Source: Stercorarius parasiticus
Lineage: Eukaryota > Chordata > Aves > Charadriiformes > Stercorariidae
Length of the DNA: 64,000 bases
NCBI GenBank assembly: GCA_013396915.1
Contig: VWZL01000811.1
Location: forward strand, 197,707 to 261,706
Direction: 5' to 3'
Below, one piece after another: positions 38,461 through 52,900 of the stretch; position 1 is the stretch's first letter; every line of letters begins with the position of its first letter. Below the pieces are notes generated by a model that was not told the origin of the DNA, made no database searches, and was given only the letters and a program-made list of their open reading frames with translations. Made by a program: the position numbers and the translations under genes.

Positions 38461-41400
38461 TTTTTGCCTTTAGAAGTCAATAAAAACAATCTTATCGTCT
38501 AGCTATTGTTAAACAACTGTAAATACTTAGGAACCTAAGAAAAAAGAGATTTTTTTTTTCATTCAATTATGTAAACAGATCAAGGCACACTTCAATTCTT
38601 TTGTTTACGAAAATTTTTAATACTTTTTGCTTTGTTGTCAGAGATAACATTTTTTCACTCAGGTTAAAGATAAACTTTATGCCTCTTGTTCAGATAAATT
38701 ATCAAAATTCCAAGCCTGATGTTTGACCTTAATCAGTAGGACCAGGCAGAGGACTTAATTTTCTTGTGCCAATTTATGCTGACTTTTGCTACAGGGTTTA
38801 TATAAAAGCAAATATCAATAAAGGCAAGAATAAAAGTTCCATTATATTTGCTCTGAACTATATGAAACTCACTAAAAATTCTGATTAAAACACTCTCAAA
38901 GCAGAACAAGAAAACTTTTAATGCATCAAAATGTAAAATATAAAAGAAACTTGAGTTTACAATATAGTAGATTGTTGTCATGGATAAAAACAGAGAGAAG
39001 CTACCTACATTAAGTAAAAAAGAGTTTTGATGTTCTGTTAAACACCTTTTATACTATGATCAGTAGTAATGCAGTAAGCAGGTTTTGCACCTAAGCAGGT
39101 TTTCCGTGTAACATATTTAAATCCCAGGAGGAGAGTCTGGCCTCTGGCAGTCAGTGTGAATCATCACAACTCCAAACATCTCTGGAAGATCAAACTTTGC
39201 TTCCATATTTTGACAGCAAGCTTTTTCCTTGTTTTGTAGCCACCACAACTTAAATAAAAAGAAGACTGAAACCAGCTCATACTGTGCTTAAATGACTATA
39301 AATAAAGCTGAAGAATTAATGCGAATTATTCTAGATGGAATGCTGCAATGACTGCCACAAAGATTTTGGACAGTTCAGGACTTCCTTTCCTCTTAAGAGG
39401 TAAAATACATTCACTTTGCAGTATTATTTTCAAACATTGCCAAGTAACACTGTGGGGACTAGGGTTTTTTAAAAAAAAAATTTTTGGAATATGTTTAATT
39501 TACCATTATCAAACTTATCATTAAAATGCATTGGGCCGTGTTTGAAAATGGAAATGGTAGCTAGCAAGCTCACAAACTGCCAGTAGTCCATCACTTACAC
39601 AAATACACACACATTTGTCACAGTAAACATGCCAAATTTTCTGTGTTTTGACCCTAAGCCCATTTATACTTCTATTGCAGAATGGTGAAGGATGAATATG
39701 CCTTTCAAACAGCTCCCAGAGGCCATGTGTTACCATTGACTTTAGTGTTATCTAGTAACACAGGGAATCCTCTGTGGCTGTTGCCCCACACATTCTTTGG
39801 GCAAGAGATTTCCGTCCTAGTTGAGCACAGACACTGCGGTCAGATACTCATACACTGCAGTACACAATGCAGTACCCAATTTCGTCTCAGTACACAACTG
39901 CAGGGGCAATCCATGAGGTGCTCAGCTTTAAGTGTGAAGGTTTTGAATGCAAGGTGGTGCTCATCATATGAAGCTTTAGATAGACCTTCAGAGGACCCCA
40001 TGACACATCCGTGCATTAAGTTTACTTGACAAATGGCCACTTATATTCTCTTTTTCCATTTCCAAGTGATCTTCAGGAAAAAAAACAGGCTTCATTTAGA
40101 CCTAATCTTAAGAGAAACACTAATCCATTTCATTCCCTCACAACCATATCAGTACATGTGCTGCCTCATTAACCTCATCAACAATGTTCTAACCAAGAGA
40201 TGATGGAGGAATCTCATGCTTCAAAAGCATCTAGCTCAGTATATGTATTACTCAAACCAAAATAATATTCATGGAAACAATAAAAGAAAAGTCCAATAAA
40301 CTCCGGTAACTGAGCTCCCAGAAGGCAAGCAGTGCTAAATCTTTTCCTCTGAGGTTGTCTTTAGAAAGTAAGATACTGAGCTCTCACATCTACACCTGAA
40401 CACTCACATGTTCCCAAAACTTCAACAACAAAAGTAATACAAGATCAGTAAAAAAAAAAAAAAGTTTCCAGATCTCAGGTGATATCTCAGCAGAGCAAAC
40501 AATACAACTAGTTCAATTGAAGTAAAACTCAGCCTGAAAAATCAATCAGATGGTGTCACAGTAATCTGAGAACTCCAGGAAATGCCAGAGTTGTCAGGCC
40601 ACCACCTTCTCAGTAACATTTCTCCCAAATTAGAAACTGGATACACTAGGTCACTAGTTGGCAAAACTCCCAGCCTCAAATAATGGCCTGTCAAACAAGA
40701 AAGAAGGGCAGCCTTCCATCTCCTGCACTACTACTGGAGGTCCTGAGCAGAATCAGTGCTTCACCACAGAAAAATAACAAGGACATACTTTTATTTTCTG
40801 TAGAGCACTGCATTCCCCAGCAAACCAATTTCTTCAGAATTCACAAAATGAATCTTCTCTTCAAAACGTTCTACTTTAAGATGTTGGTAACTTGATCTAT
40901 TGCTATGTGAGGTACTTCACTGCAATTATAAATTGCAACTGGGAGTTCATTAGGAGTGGAGCAACCTGATTAGTGAGGTTATAAAAACCTCACAGTTACT
41001 CTGTCACTAATATCTTTAACATGTTGATCCCGTTGTAATAATAGGGATGGGGGGAGGTGGTGGAAGATGGAGCATTAATAAATGGTCAATAGAGATTTTT
41101 CTAATAGACTTCCACGGAACGAGAAAAACAGCTGCTTCTAAGTCAAGTTACAATGTCAAGAATTCCTTTGCTCACTTACTTCCCTCTCCTTCCCAACTTT
41201 GAGGATGGCCTACTGCTACAAGAGCTCCATCCGCACACGATAAACATAGTGCCACAGTCAAACATGGACATCCTGTATGCCTGTATTTTAACCAGTCCTT
41301 TATTTTAGCCAGATTCTAAAATGTTTATGTGGCTCCCAAAGACAATGTAAATGCCCCAGCCCCTCTAAGAAGCTGATTCACAGGAGAAGGATGTGATCTC

Positions 41401-43618
41401 TGGTCTTCAACTTGAGGAATGAATGCTCTGCAGAACACCTTGTGGCTGTGAACACCCTGAGTCTCCAGAGCACAGAACTTGACGTACATCTTAATTTCTT
41501 CCCTGCCTGAGAGCCTAAGTTTCTTTCCAAAAGGAAACAAAGCACATAGGGACGGTGCATACCCAGTCTCACCCTGACATGGAATCAAACACCCTGGGAT
41601 GCACATCGCGAGCCCAGAATGAGCAGGCGCATACTGAAATGCATCCGTCTGCAACATGCAACAGGTCATAATTGAAGACATCAATGCAAAAGAAAAAGGC
41701 ATCAAAGTAATTGACACTGATGAAAATTCAGATAACCTTAACTAGGCTACAGTCCATTTTTACTTATGGAAACTAGGATGTCAAATTTAACTTAAAGTGA
41801 GGCTATAAGGCCTTTTGGAACAGAGAGTCCCCTGAAATGCCTTTTCACAGAGGCACACTGTGCCAGTGTACTTCAAGTTAAACATTTACTTGAGAGAAAC
41901 AAAACACTAACATAACTAGGGGAAAAGAATCTCCTAGATTCTCTACAAAGGTCACATAAATGGAATGAAAGTCAATCAAACAATTGTTCTTAAAAACAGA
42001 AGTATAAAAATCATCAGAAGAAAAAAAGAGCAAGGTTGTAACTCCCTTTTCAAAATGGAAGAAAACAGAACAAAACCAAAAAAACACACTCCTGTTCTTA
42101 AAGGACTGGTTGTTGAAATCTATCAGGATGAATCAACTTGAAAATATCTTTTTGGAAAGATTTAATGGGAATTTTTTACCAACCAAGCTGAAATTATCAC
42201 CCTTGGTACAGCATAAAATGGTAGGAAATAATCTGTAGTACAAATAGCATTTTAAAAATTCCATTAGCTATGTAGGGGTTTTTTTTTGCTTTTGGATAAA
42301 AGCAGGGTAGCTGCTAGAGACTGCACACAAAACGGAATTCAGAAAATTACAGGATAGATTTATGTGAAAACATGCATGGTTAATTGTTTTTAATACTACT
42401 AAGATGCCAAAAAGTCATGACTTATACACAAAGTAAAATAAAATACTTACTTATTCAAATGGCAAAATAACTTGTAATAAGTCTCAGTGTAATTTACAGG
42501 AATGCCACATGTTCAGGTGTAGTTTTTGGCATCTATATATCTGTGATTTGGGATAAACTAAATTCACTGAAGCAGAACTGGAAGCCAAGCCTTTATCTTG
42601 CACAGGCTGATTGAGGAGACAGGAGCACTAGTCTGGCAAACTTAAAAGTTGGCTTTTGATGAGGGAGACCAGGCTGCTGGAGGAGGAGGAGAAGGGGAAG
42701 TAGACAAGACTCGATTGAAATGTCACCAGACTGACCAATTCTGCTAGGCAAAGTGGAAGGTGTACATATACATCAACTTTGTGCCTTGTGACCACCTCTC
42801 TGTCATCACAGGGACAGCAGTGGCACAAGGAAATACTTCTTCCTATCTAAATCTGGAACATGTACAACACCAAGAATCGTTATCAGGGAAGAAAACATTA
42901 AGCCACACTTGAGAGTTTAACTCATGAATATCAGCATATCTGACAAGAGTATGAGGGGCATCTCACTGCAAAACAGCCATCTCCTCCTCTGAGAGGAGAG
43001 GGGCAAGGCTTGCAAGTACAAAATAATAGTTTGTGTCATGGTATCAAAACATGGACCTGAAGATGAGGTAAGGAGCTACCAAGGAGGCACCTGCTAGGAT
43101 GGCCAGGCCAACAGGCTGATGAAATCCTTGAGGCATCAACAGACAGTACCTCACAGGACACCTGAACCCACCACGGCTTGCTTCCCCTATCGGGGATTTA
43201 CTGCCCGTACAGGCATGGACCAAGCAGACATGGTTAGCTGCAGGGTTGTGCGCAGCACCCACACCCTGCACCACATAGGACCCAGACATTACCATCACTT
43301 TTTTGAGTACAAGTTGAGTACACAATTTGTACTGAAGATGATGAGGAATTGCTGTGAGGACAGCAAGCCAAACAGCCAAAACTGGGATGGACACCTTCAG
43401 CTCTCTCTTTTCACATGGCATCTTGCTGGTGTCGGTGCAAGGTCACCTACTACCACAGCAATTCACCTGCTGCTTCCCCAGCAGCTACTCCTGGGCAACA
43501 CCCACAGCATGGGGCAGAACAAAATCATCTCACAACCTACCTCTTCAGCCTTTCTGATGACAGTCTGATGATAGACATCAGTCCAGCAAAAACCTGAATG
43601 CCAGCTAAAGCAAAGAAT
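38461..43618. other. Intronic DNA with hairpin cluster and unassigned GC-richer block
   Basis: Two stretches are less AT-rich than average: 41330-41720 and 42960-43600. The second has a 149-codon plus-strand frame at 43119-43568 with no recognised motif, and it abuts the CR1 fragment at 43.6 kb. They may be old mobile elements that I cannot name. Confidence 0.45.
40921..41011. other. Cluster of small nested inverted repeats
   Basis: Three overlapping palindromes occur in 90 bases. TGCAATT and AATTGCA pair around ATA (40921-40937). GTGAGGTT and AACCTCAC pair around ATAAA (40973-40993). ATTAGTGA (40969-40976) and TCACTAAT (41004-41011) form an outer pair that competes with the second one. Each alone is unremarkable; the clustering is unusual. 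Confidence 0.55.
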
Positions 43619-43726
43619 TTCATAGAATCATAGAATGGTTTAGGTTGGAAGGGACTTTAAAGATCATCTAGTTCCAACCCTCCCCGCCATGGGAAGAAAC
43701 ACCTCCCACTAGACCAGGTTGCTCAT
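43619..43726 (-). mobile_element. CR1 LINE, short 3' fragment
   Basis: On the plus strand the fragment starts TTCATAGAATCATAGAATGG, the complement of the tandem ATTCTATG terminus. It runs through TAGGTTGGAAGGGACTTTAA, GATCATCTAGTTCCAACCC and CACCTCCCACTAGACCAGG, and breaks off at TTGCTCA. The copy is about 108 bases, a severe 5' truncation, and is well preserved, which suggests a relatively young insertion. Confidence 0.96.
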
Positions 43727-46209
43727 AAACATACAGAAAGACTAAAGGACAAATATCCAGGTTATGTGGGCAACAATACTCCAAAATTTAAAACAATATT
43801 GTCAGGAATTTGCACCTTCACACAACAGGAACAAACTTTTCACCCAGTATTTTCCAAATGTTACAACAAACAGAGCTAAACTCTAGCAGCATCACTCTAT
43901 ACTATCGTCACTAAATCAAGTATAAATAAGGCCAGGTAATAGACACAAAGGTTTTGCTAAACAAAGTCTGAGCAATTTTTGATTCTTAGTCATCTCTTGC
44001 TACCCTCCAGTTATTAAATATGTTCTGGAGGCCAGCAGACAAACACCATCCAGGAGACCTCAGAGCCATGAAATAATTTTACTTTTGAAATGTGCTTAAA
44101 TAATATTTCAGTGTGAAGAGACAGACATCTTTACTGTGCACTACATTCCTGTCATTCCATCCTGTCCACAGGTTCCTGTTCATGTTCTTTTCCTTCTGTA
44201 TACAGAAAGCCTTCTTTCTCAAAAGACACATTGCACAGGGAAATTTCAGAGCAAGCTACACTTTCAGATGACATGCTTGAAACTTTAAGTTATTGAAAAA
44301 ATACTATCCTTAAAGAAAGAAAAAAAGAGCAAGAGGGAGACGTAGACCAGATGGTGTGGGAGGCAAATCAAAACAGTACAAGAGTTATTAAATTGCATCC
44401 ACTTGGAACTCTTAACTGGCCAAGAATCAGCAAGACAGGTTTCCAAGTAAGTCTGAATATTCCGGGCTAAAATCCTGGGTCTGAAAGTAGCTGCAAAATC
44501 AATATCAAAAGACTGACACTGTAAACATACCATTACAAAAAAAAAAAAAAAAGAAAAAAAAAACCAAACAAAACAGAAGACCTTTAGTGTTTGATTTATA
44601 TGCTTGCCACAGATACAACAGTATATTGGAACTGAGCCACCTTTCTGATAAGAGAATATGAATGCTGACTTCTATGCAGAGTAAACTCCTCTACCAAAAA
44701 TATTCCTTTTGAACATGATACGTTACAAAGAGAAAAAAAGTCTTAAAGAATACTTCAAAATTTCAAAAACATAAGGTTTTTGAAATGACAGATGCAGATA
44801 CCCTGTATCCACAAAAATGGAGTCACTTAAACTTAACAAGCAATTTTAAACATCCGAGTTAGAAAATTATGGACAAACTGCGAAGCATACAGGTGTGAAC
44901 GTTTCCCAAATCTGCAAAATGCAACATGAATTACAACAGCTCATATTGACTGGAATGCAAAGAACTAGTTTTTCCCTTTCCTTCTTGCACTCTGATCTGC
45001 ATGACTGTAAACACTGCCCGCTGACAACAGAAAGAGGGGAGAAAAAAAACCTGTTATGAGAGGCTGAGGTCTGGAGTAATACGCCTGAAACCATTATCAA
45101 ATTTTTTAGCCTTTCAAAGAAAGAGATGGGCTAGGAGAAGATTCACCTAAATTATATTAGGCAAATATAACGGCAGCTCAGACCCTGCAGGTCTAGGGCA
45201 ATTAGGAAGAGGAATGGTTTAAACAACAAGAGTTCTTGAGGGTAGACAGCACTTTAACAACTCTTTCTGAAATGTAGTTAAAGTATACAATGTAAATAAA
45301 AGAAATCACAAAAGGATACATTGCCTGCTAAAGGGAAGGGCTTAGGTCAGGTATTATCAGTAATTACAGTTATATAACCTCATCTTCAAAGTATTAAACA
45401 GGGAGGATGCTCAACTCTCCGCTGCTCAGACTGTAGCTCCTGTTATGGATAGAGAGAAATTGAGGTGTTGATGGCAACCTCAGGCCATGAAGTCAGTCCA
45501 CATGAAATCAGCATGACAGGCAGAAGTTTGATTCATGCTTTCTAAAATTCAAAATTATGATTTTTGAAAGGTTAGAAAAGAGGAAAGATTAAGGACACTG
45601 TAAAGCAGAACCACTGAAAGAAATGAACAATGCTTTAGTGAAATTGGGGTTGAGTGTTTAACTTAAAAGGCAGAGTAGTCACAGGGGAAGATCTCCAAGG
45701 CTGAGAGGAAAGCTATAATATCCCAGGGCCCTAAAAACAAAAGACAGGTGAGAAACAATGTATATTTTCAGTATTTCAGTTATTTTCTTCTGACAATCCA
45801 AGAAGTTGTGGGAAAAGGCAAGGTTAAGAGACTGTCTTAGGATTCAGGCTTTCTTTAAGCCTCCAATAATCAGAAGTTATTTCTGCTGTCAGTCATAACT
45901 GTGGATGGCTACATGGTAAGAAAAGGTGTCTAGGAAAGCATAGCTCTGAAATGAAGCTCAAAAGAATATTTAACATTTCATATTGTCAGCCTTGCTCTGA
46001 GCAGGGCCTGGAGTGCAAGAGGAACTGAGGTACATTCCAACCCTACTTATCCCAGATTGTACATATTTCAACTTCATTTTTCTGTTCAGTGTCTAGTCTG
46101 ATACTCTATTGTTTTAACTTTTTGCCATTCTTTTCACTATTAGGTTTGGTCATCAGTTCATCTCACAGCTGAACATCTGCCCTCTCAGGTTGACCACCGC
46201 TGTAAATGA
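43727..46209. other. Intronic DNA with poly-A tract
   Basis: Only the A-rich tract near 44.54 kb stands out. No exon or repeat family seen. Confidence 0.5.
44536..44566 (+). repeat. Poly-A tract
   Basis: A run of A is broken once by G and then by CC (about A17-G-A9-CC). No recognisable retrocopy lies upstream, so it is treated as simple repeat. Confidence 0.85.
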
Positions 46210-46921
46210 GAATGGCTTGACAGCAGCCCTGAGGAGAAGGACTTGGGGGTGTTGGTGGATGAGAAGCTCAACATGAGCCAGCAATGCACATTTGCAGCCC
46301 AGAAAGCCAACCGCGCCCTGATTTGCATCAAAAGAAGTATGGGCAGCAGGTCGAGGGAGGTGATCCTACCTCTCTACTCCACTCTGGTGACACCCCACTG
46401 GAGTACTGCATCCAGCTCTGGAGTCCTCAGCACAAGAACGACATGGACCTGTTGGAATGGGTCCAGTGGAGGGCCACGAAGGTGATGAGAGGGCTGGAGC
46501 ACCTATGCTATGAGGACAGGCTGAGAGAGTTGGGGTTGTGCAGCCTGGAGAAGAGAAGGCTCTGTGGAGACCTTATAGGAAGCTTCCAGTACCTAAAGGG
46601 GGCTTACAGGAGAGATGGGGAGGGACTCTTTATCAGGGACTGTAGTGATAGGACAAGGGCTAATGGTTTAAAACTGAAAGAGGGTAGAATTAGATTAGAT
46701 ATTAGGAAGAAATTCTTTCCTGTGATGGTGGTGAGGCACTGGAACAGGTTGCCCAGAGAAGCTGTGGATGCCCCATCCCTGGAGGTGTTCAAGGCCAGGC
46801 TGGATGGGGCTTTGAGCAGCCTGGTCTAGTGGGAGGTGTCCCAGCCCATGGCAGAGGGGTTGGAACTAGAAGATCTGTAAGGACCCTTCCAACCCAAACC
46901 TTTCTGTGACTCTGTGATTAA
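46210..46921 (+). pseudogene. CR1 LINE with broken ORF2 C-terminus (longest copy in the window)
   Basis: This is the best preserved element here, about 710 bases. It covers the end of the reverse transcriptase ORF2 and the 3' UTR, ending in the CR1-like CTGTGACTCTGTGATT. The first frame (from 46243) encodes [15 protein letters not shown] and [15 protein letters not shown]. The coding signal then moves to another frame that encodes [55 protein letters not shown] and SSLV before the stop at 46827-46829. The shift falls near 46395-46402, where CCCCACTGGAGTAC looks one base short. The N-terminal endonuclease and most of the polymerase are absent, so it is inactive. Confidence 0.95.
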
Positions 46922-49900
46922 ATCCAGCCCATCAAGAACCACCCCACACATAGTCATTGGCCGGGCTCTGCATTGAAGTGCCCCAGCACTCTCAGAAAGA
47001 CATCCCTCAGTAAAAATGCAGAAGTAAACCTGAACATATGCAAACTGCTGTAAATTAAAGCAGACTCAGGACAGAAATGTCCTGTGATACTTGCTCCACT
47101 AAGATAAAAAGCAAAACCAAAATCTAGCTTTAGATTCTGTCTCCACGAGCCTTATACTAATGAGTGAACCTGAGAACAAAAGGTACGGGAAAATACACTA
47201 CTAAACTAAGCCAGAAAAATAGGCATTTAGGCAAGCAAAAGCTATCAAAATTCAGAGCAGCCTGAGCATCATTCTAGGGTCATGAAAAATCTACACATTC
47301 TTTAGCATATCAACGAGAATAGCATGAATTAGAGGCACAAAGACAAATTCTTAAATTATCTTTCATTTTAACCAATTTGCCTTTAGTGTCAAAAACAATC
47401 TCTAACCTGTTAGCAATCTAAAATAGCCCACCTTTCTGATTTACACTTGGGAAAAAAACAAAGCAAATAATGAATGGTTATAAACTGTAATCAAGTAATC
47501 CAAACAATAACATTCAGACATCTCTTAACTAAATATTAATAGAAAGACAAAACCCAGGTATTTTGAAATCCAGTAATAAGCAATTGCAAAGACATACAAA
47601 AGTCCAAGATTAAATCAGTTCCTGTATCTTGATCCATGGCCAGAGGAATATTGTTATTTACAACATCTATGTTGCTTCAAGGGGAAGCCAGTTGGCTTGA
47701 ACACAAAATTTCTAATCTGAAACATCTTCAGGAACTAGAAACATCATCTGTCAAGTCTAAAAGACTCTAAATTTAATCTTTGTTTGAATGCTTATTAACA
47801 TCCTCAGTGTGACTTCATTGATTGTAACTTAACTATGCCAACTTAACAACAGCTGAAGGCAGGTATTGCACTTTTTGTAGTATTACCCTGTAGCCCGCAC
47901 CAGCCACTACATTCTGCAATCATGTGAACAGAAAAAAGGGTGAGAAGAAAAAAAGGAACCGCAGACAAGATGCCCTGGTAGTGTATGGCACTCCTGTATT
48001 CAGCAGTATGAAAAATCCTTCTTGGAGAAAAAGAACTGTCCTGCCACTTCATTTAAAGATGTGCATGTTTCTTGGTATGCACTTCCTCTTGTAAATTTAA
48101 AAAAAAAATTACACGCACTTATTGTGAGCAAGCTCTTTCTTCAAGGCAAGCCAATATCTTCACAGCCACCCTACCCATCTATGAAAGCTGCTTCTCTAAA
48201 CTCCTGGTGCAGGTGCTGCTTCCTTTTGACAGCAGCAGGATGAGTGCCTGGGAAACATCTTAGCTTTCTGGTCCCAACAAAGCTTTCCACCACTTCGTCT
48301 CCTCTTTCAGACCAAATCCCTGCTCCTATGCCCATAAAATTTCAACTTCTTCCCCAACCTGAAAGTCTGCCTGCCACAGAAGGACTTTCAAATCTACCTA
48401 TTTACTGAGTAAATGATGGCACATGAAAGCTGGAATTGCCTTTAAAAAAGAAAAAACGCCTTGACAAATCTGCTTTTTGCCGTTCCCCAAATTATTTCAA
48501 GCAACTATATTTCAGGAACTTTCTAATCACTAGATACATTGATTTCAAAACCAGTCATTTTCTCCAAACATATACTACAACTGTAAGTTATAATGGTTCC
48601 ATGATTCAATTATTCTCCAGTTGTCCACGTACTTTTCCCCATTTTCTGATAAATCCATTTTAACAAGAGAAGATCTTAGACTCAGCTATTTTAGAACAAT
48701 TCTTAAGCTTCCTTCCAGTAATGACATGCCTATTTTTCTCCCATGCTTTCTGTTTTGACTTTAAAACAGACTTTTATATGTCTCATTACGATTCTGCTAA
48801 GTATTAACTTGTTCATGACACTCTAAGTTTTTGCCATTATGCTGTGTTATCAGTTCTCCTTTTTTAACCAGTAATCATTAAGAATGAACCACAGCAGTAG
48901 GCCAAAGCTGTTGAAATGCAGTAAGAAGAGCTTAAATTTCTTATTTCCTTGTATAAAAATGTAAGCAAGCTATTTGCTTTACTTCTACTTGAATCCAAAT
49001 CAGCGACAGGAATTTCTGGTATATTTTTATTTTAGCATTTTGATCTGTTATTTTTTCTTCTTAGCATTTTACTAACTTCTTAATTAAACATCATATTATG
49101 CATATGCACAACCATGTCTGGTGCCACATGTTCACGGACACACTACATGGAAACTTTTGCTCACACAAAAACCTCTGCTCTCAGCACACTTCACATACCT
49201 TCCTTCTGTCTCAATTTCCTCATTTTTATGATAAATAAGACCATCTCACTTTCTCGTGCAATTTGAAAATCAATTAGCTTTTATAAAGTTCTTTCACTTT
49301 GCAACAGGAGTTTTAGGAAGCGTTGCTGAGTCCACAATGCAAGTATCACTGACACCTACAACTGTGTCAGTGAATTGCAACTCCCCGCTCTGTTTCAGAT
49401 GTTGAACACTAATGGTTGCAGAAGTAACACAGGAATTCATATCTGGCAAGTGAAATGTCTTTCAATTTTATTTCTATGAAGTTATACTATAATCATGTAG
49501 GTCTCACATTTTTTTTTATGTACATCATCTATTCAGGTAAAAACCAATTACTGAATGTTCACTGAGAGAATCTGGTTTCTTACAAAGTTGAGAACTCATT
49601 ATTACCGTCATCAAAGAGGTATAAATGCTAACTTAATTAATAAGCTTTCACTAGCTGTCTTATACAACAGGTAGAGATTGCCTCCAGAACAGCACTGCTA
49701 CACATGCAATTGAGAATGCCATTACCTGAGTGACCTATTCCAGTCTTACACAGTATTGCTTTATTAATTGCTAGACTCCTGTACAGAGACTTCTAATTTG
49801 TCATACAATCTGTATGTGTGCATGAACTTTGCAAGCCACTGGCAGACTGTTTTATTTATGACACTAATTATGAGAGATACGTTTAGGAGAGTGTTAACCA

Positions 49901-52900
49901 TATAAGATAACTGGTTTACAAGCAAAATAAAATGCAAAATGTGTTTATAAAACCAGGTTTTATAAAGTTCGTCTCAGCAGATGGCTGCTTGGGGGGAAAT
50001 GGCAGAACAGTCTACAGATTTTTACAAAAATAGTTTTGTATAGTCTAAGTTCTGAACAACTCATGGTTGCCATACTTCCTTCACTGTCCAGTCTTGTGGA
50101 GAGACAGGCAAGCATGGCTTTAGATGGTCAGGGTTCACTTGATATTGTATGCCAGATCAATAAAACCATATGGTGAACTATAAACCATCTTAATGCAAAA
50201 AAGCACATTAGAATCAGGAAAACATATCTTCTCGAAGATTTCTTTTGTTAGAGCTATAATGATACAGGTGAAAATATACAATAAAAATTGAGACCAAAGC
50301 AACTGTTCTACACTACACAAAGGTCTGAATGCCTAGACCAAGACAGAAATAGGGACTACACAGAAATGGATGTCCAGGTAACTGAAGCTCAAGTAAAATG
50401 AAGCCTCCAAGAAGCCAGTAAAAATTGTTTCTGTAGAGCTGAGGTGGCACTTCAGAGATAATTAAACATGGCCAATGAATTAGTGATGTAGTTCACTGAT
50501 TACTTACCTATCATGTAAGTGCTAGTCTATTATTTATTTCAAAATTCAATACATCATAAATCATGCCTGGTAAAGTCTGCTGATACACAACTGGGAAGAG
50601 AAAAGGCTCATATAAAATTTCTTTAGTACATGGAGAGACACAGAGATAACTTATTACTGGTTCATAAATGCAACTGAAATCCCAAAAAATGCCATTTTCA
50701 AAACTTTTGACAATGAAGCAGTGGTTCATACAGAAGTCTTTTAAAAAAACCTGTATTTCCTTCTTCTGCTTGGGTCTTAACTACTGTGACTGTAGCTGTA
50801 TTGTTAAACACGAATAACTATGCAAAAATGAGGGAAACATCTGCTGATAACACTGTTGTTGTATGACAAACAACACACTCCCAAGCAAATATCACAAATG
50901 CCAGCTTCAAATACTTACAAGGATTTAGTACATTCGGTAAATCATAGCACATATTTGGTAAATCAGTCAAATGAGTCTTGAGTACTGAAAAAATGACCTC
51001 AGGAACAGGTTCTTAGTCTTCAGTTGTATTCTATAGTTTGCACATAGAAAAAAAGTACGAATTTAACTTGGTTTCTAAATTAAAACATTTCCTCCCTTGG
51101 ATAGCTACTTGCAATATTAATCTCTGAAATGCTTTTCCTATAGTAGAGATCAAATTAACGCAAGTTTTGAGCAGTTCCAGATACTCTTACTTATTTAGGA
51201 GGTTACTAAAAGATTAAAATTGTTGCATTTAATGACATATAATTTGAAGCTAAACTACTTTATTTGCTAGTTAAATAGCATTTTGCCCCACTCTAAAGAA
51301 TAAATTTACCACAAAGTAAAGAATTCTTACCACTTCATAAATATCTTATTAACAGTTAAACTATGAGCTAGGTAAGACACTTCATCACAAAACAGAGCAC
51401 TAAATCAACTAAACTCATTTTTGTTAAAGGAGCAAAACAAACTGTAGGCTTTTCAGAAGGGAGGGGAACTCTGATGGTCGAGAGAACGATGACTAATAGT
51501 ATAAATGAAAGTATTGGCTTTTTTCTCTTGGGACTCAGGAAGGATCCTTTCCAAGTTATGGTTTTAATATAAAGACATTTGGGAGTCTCGAGCCTTGGTC
51601 CCCTTTGGACATTTATCCAAATCCCTAGACCACGACATATTTTAGAAAAACTTGGCAGCCTCTATACAGAAAAGCCCAGGACTGACCTAACTGACTCAGA
51701 ATTACCAAAGAGAGTGGTTTCATCAGTGCAAAGGAGAAAAAAAAAAAAAGCAAAAAGGGAAAAAAACCCAAAACCAAAATGCGAACATACTAGAAAAAAC
51801 AGCACAGGGAAAAAACAAGCAAAAACCAAATAGACCCCACAAAGGGGTTGCATACATCAGATGTGCAAAGAAAAAGGAGGTCATAATTTTCAGTATTTCA
51901 TAACTATAGTTTTGACATGAAGAAAAAAAAAAGCATGTGTATTTTCCTAAATAAGCGGAGTCCACCATTGTTTTTACACTATTATGGCTCTCCAAGTGAC
52001 AGGACCTGTAGATGGTAAATTTGTTAATTACTTCCTTCATGTCTCTATCCACTTTGAGTGTCTTAAATCAGGCAAGATATTAGAAATATCCAAACATTGC
52101 AGCAGATGCAACTTCACCTCCCTTCTTTTTCTTAAGTAAAACTTAAGATTTAAAACTTATGCAACCCATTGTGAAAGACATTGTCATTGCTTACATTGTA
52201 AGTCCTGAAGAAGAGGAAAGCATCCACAGTATAAGATGAGACTTTCCCAAGCACAGTGTGGTGTTATGTTCAGTACCCATACCACCAGCCATGTTGGCAC
52301 GGCAGCAGTAGAAGTTTCTCTGACAGTCTGTGCTCATGAGGATGTTAGCCTTCCCTGTACTTCCTATCACACATTCTCATAACCCTAACCCCATTTACGC
52401 ACACCACAGACATTTATTTTCCTCATAAACTGATCACAGTCCAGCTCCTCTGCTCAGAGAAGCCCATCCACCCCAGCCCACTCCCAGCTCATTGGAGCTG
52501 TTCTCCCCATCTCACCCTTTCCTGGCTTTACTCTTCCAAACCATAGAAGTACAAGTGCTGATAATAGCAGTTTTCTCAGGCAGCATCAGTTATGAAGGAG
52601 CATGCTGCTAATGGCTCAATTAGTCACAGAAAACCATCTGTTTGGAGGTATTTTTCCTACCTGCTGTTCAGGCATTTTCTTCCAGACAGCTACAGGCAGC
52701 CACTATAGATTGCTTTGTAATGCTTCCTACCATTGATCGGCAACTACAGCATATTTGTGAATTCCTAAGATATAAAGTGCTAGGTAATCAACAAAGAATT
52801 AGTCAGAAACAAAAGAAAAAAAAACAGAAAACAAAAAAAAACCCACAAAACAACAAAAAAGCACCCCCCACAAAACAACAAAAACACAAAACAAAAAAAA

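Noticed and set aside
43119..43568. Plus-strand open frame of 149 codons as a possible gene
   Set aside because: No recognised motif, an overlapping frame on the other strand is nearly as long, and no promoter or splice context was seen.
52380..52394. Telomere-like AACCCTAACCCC
   Set aside because: Only about two CCCTAA units; too short for an interstitial telomeric repeat.
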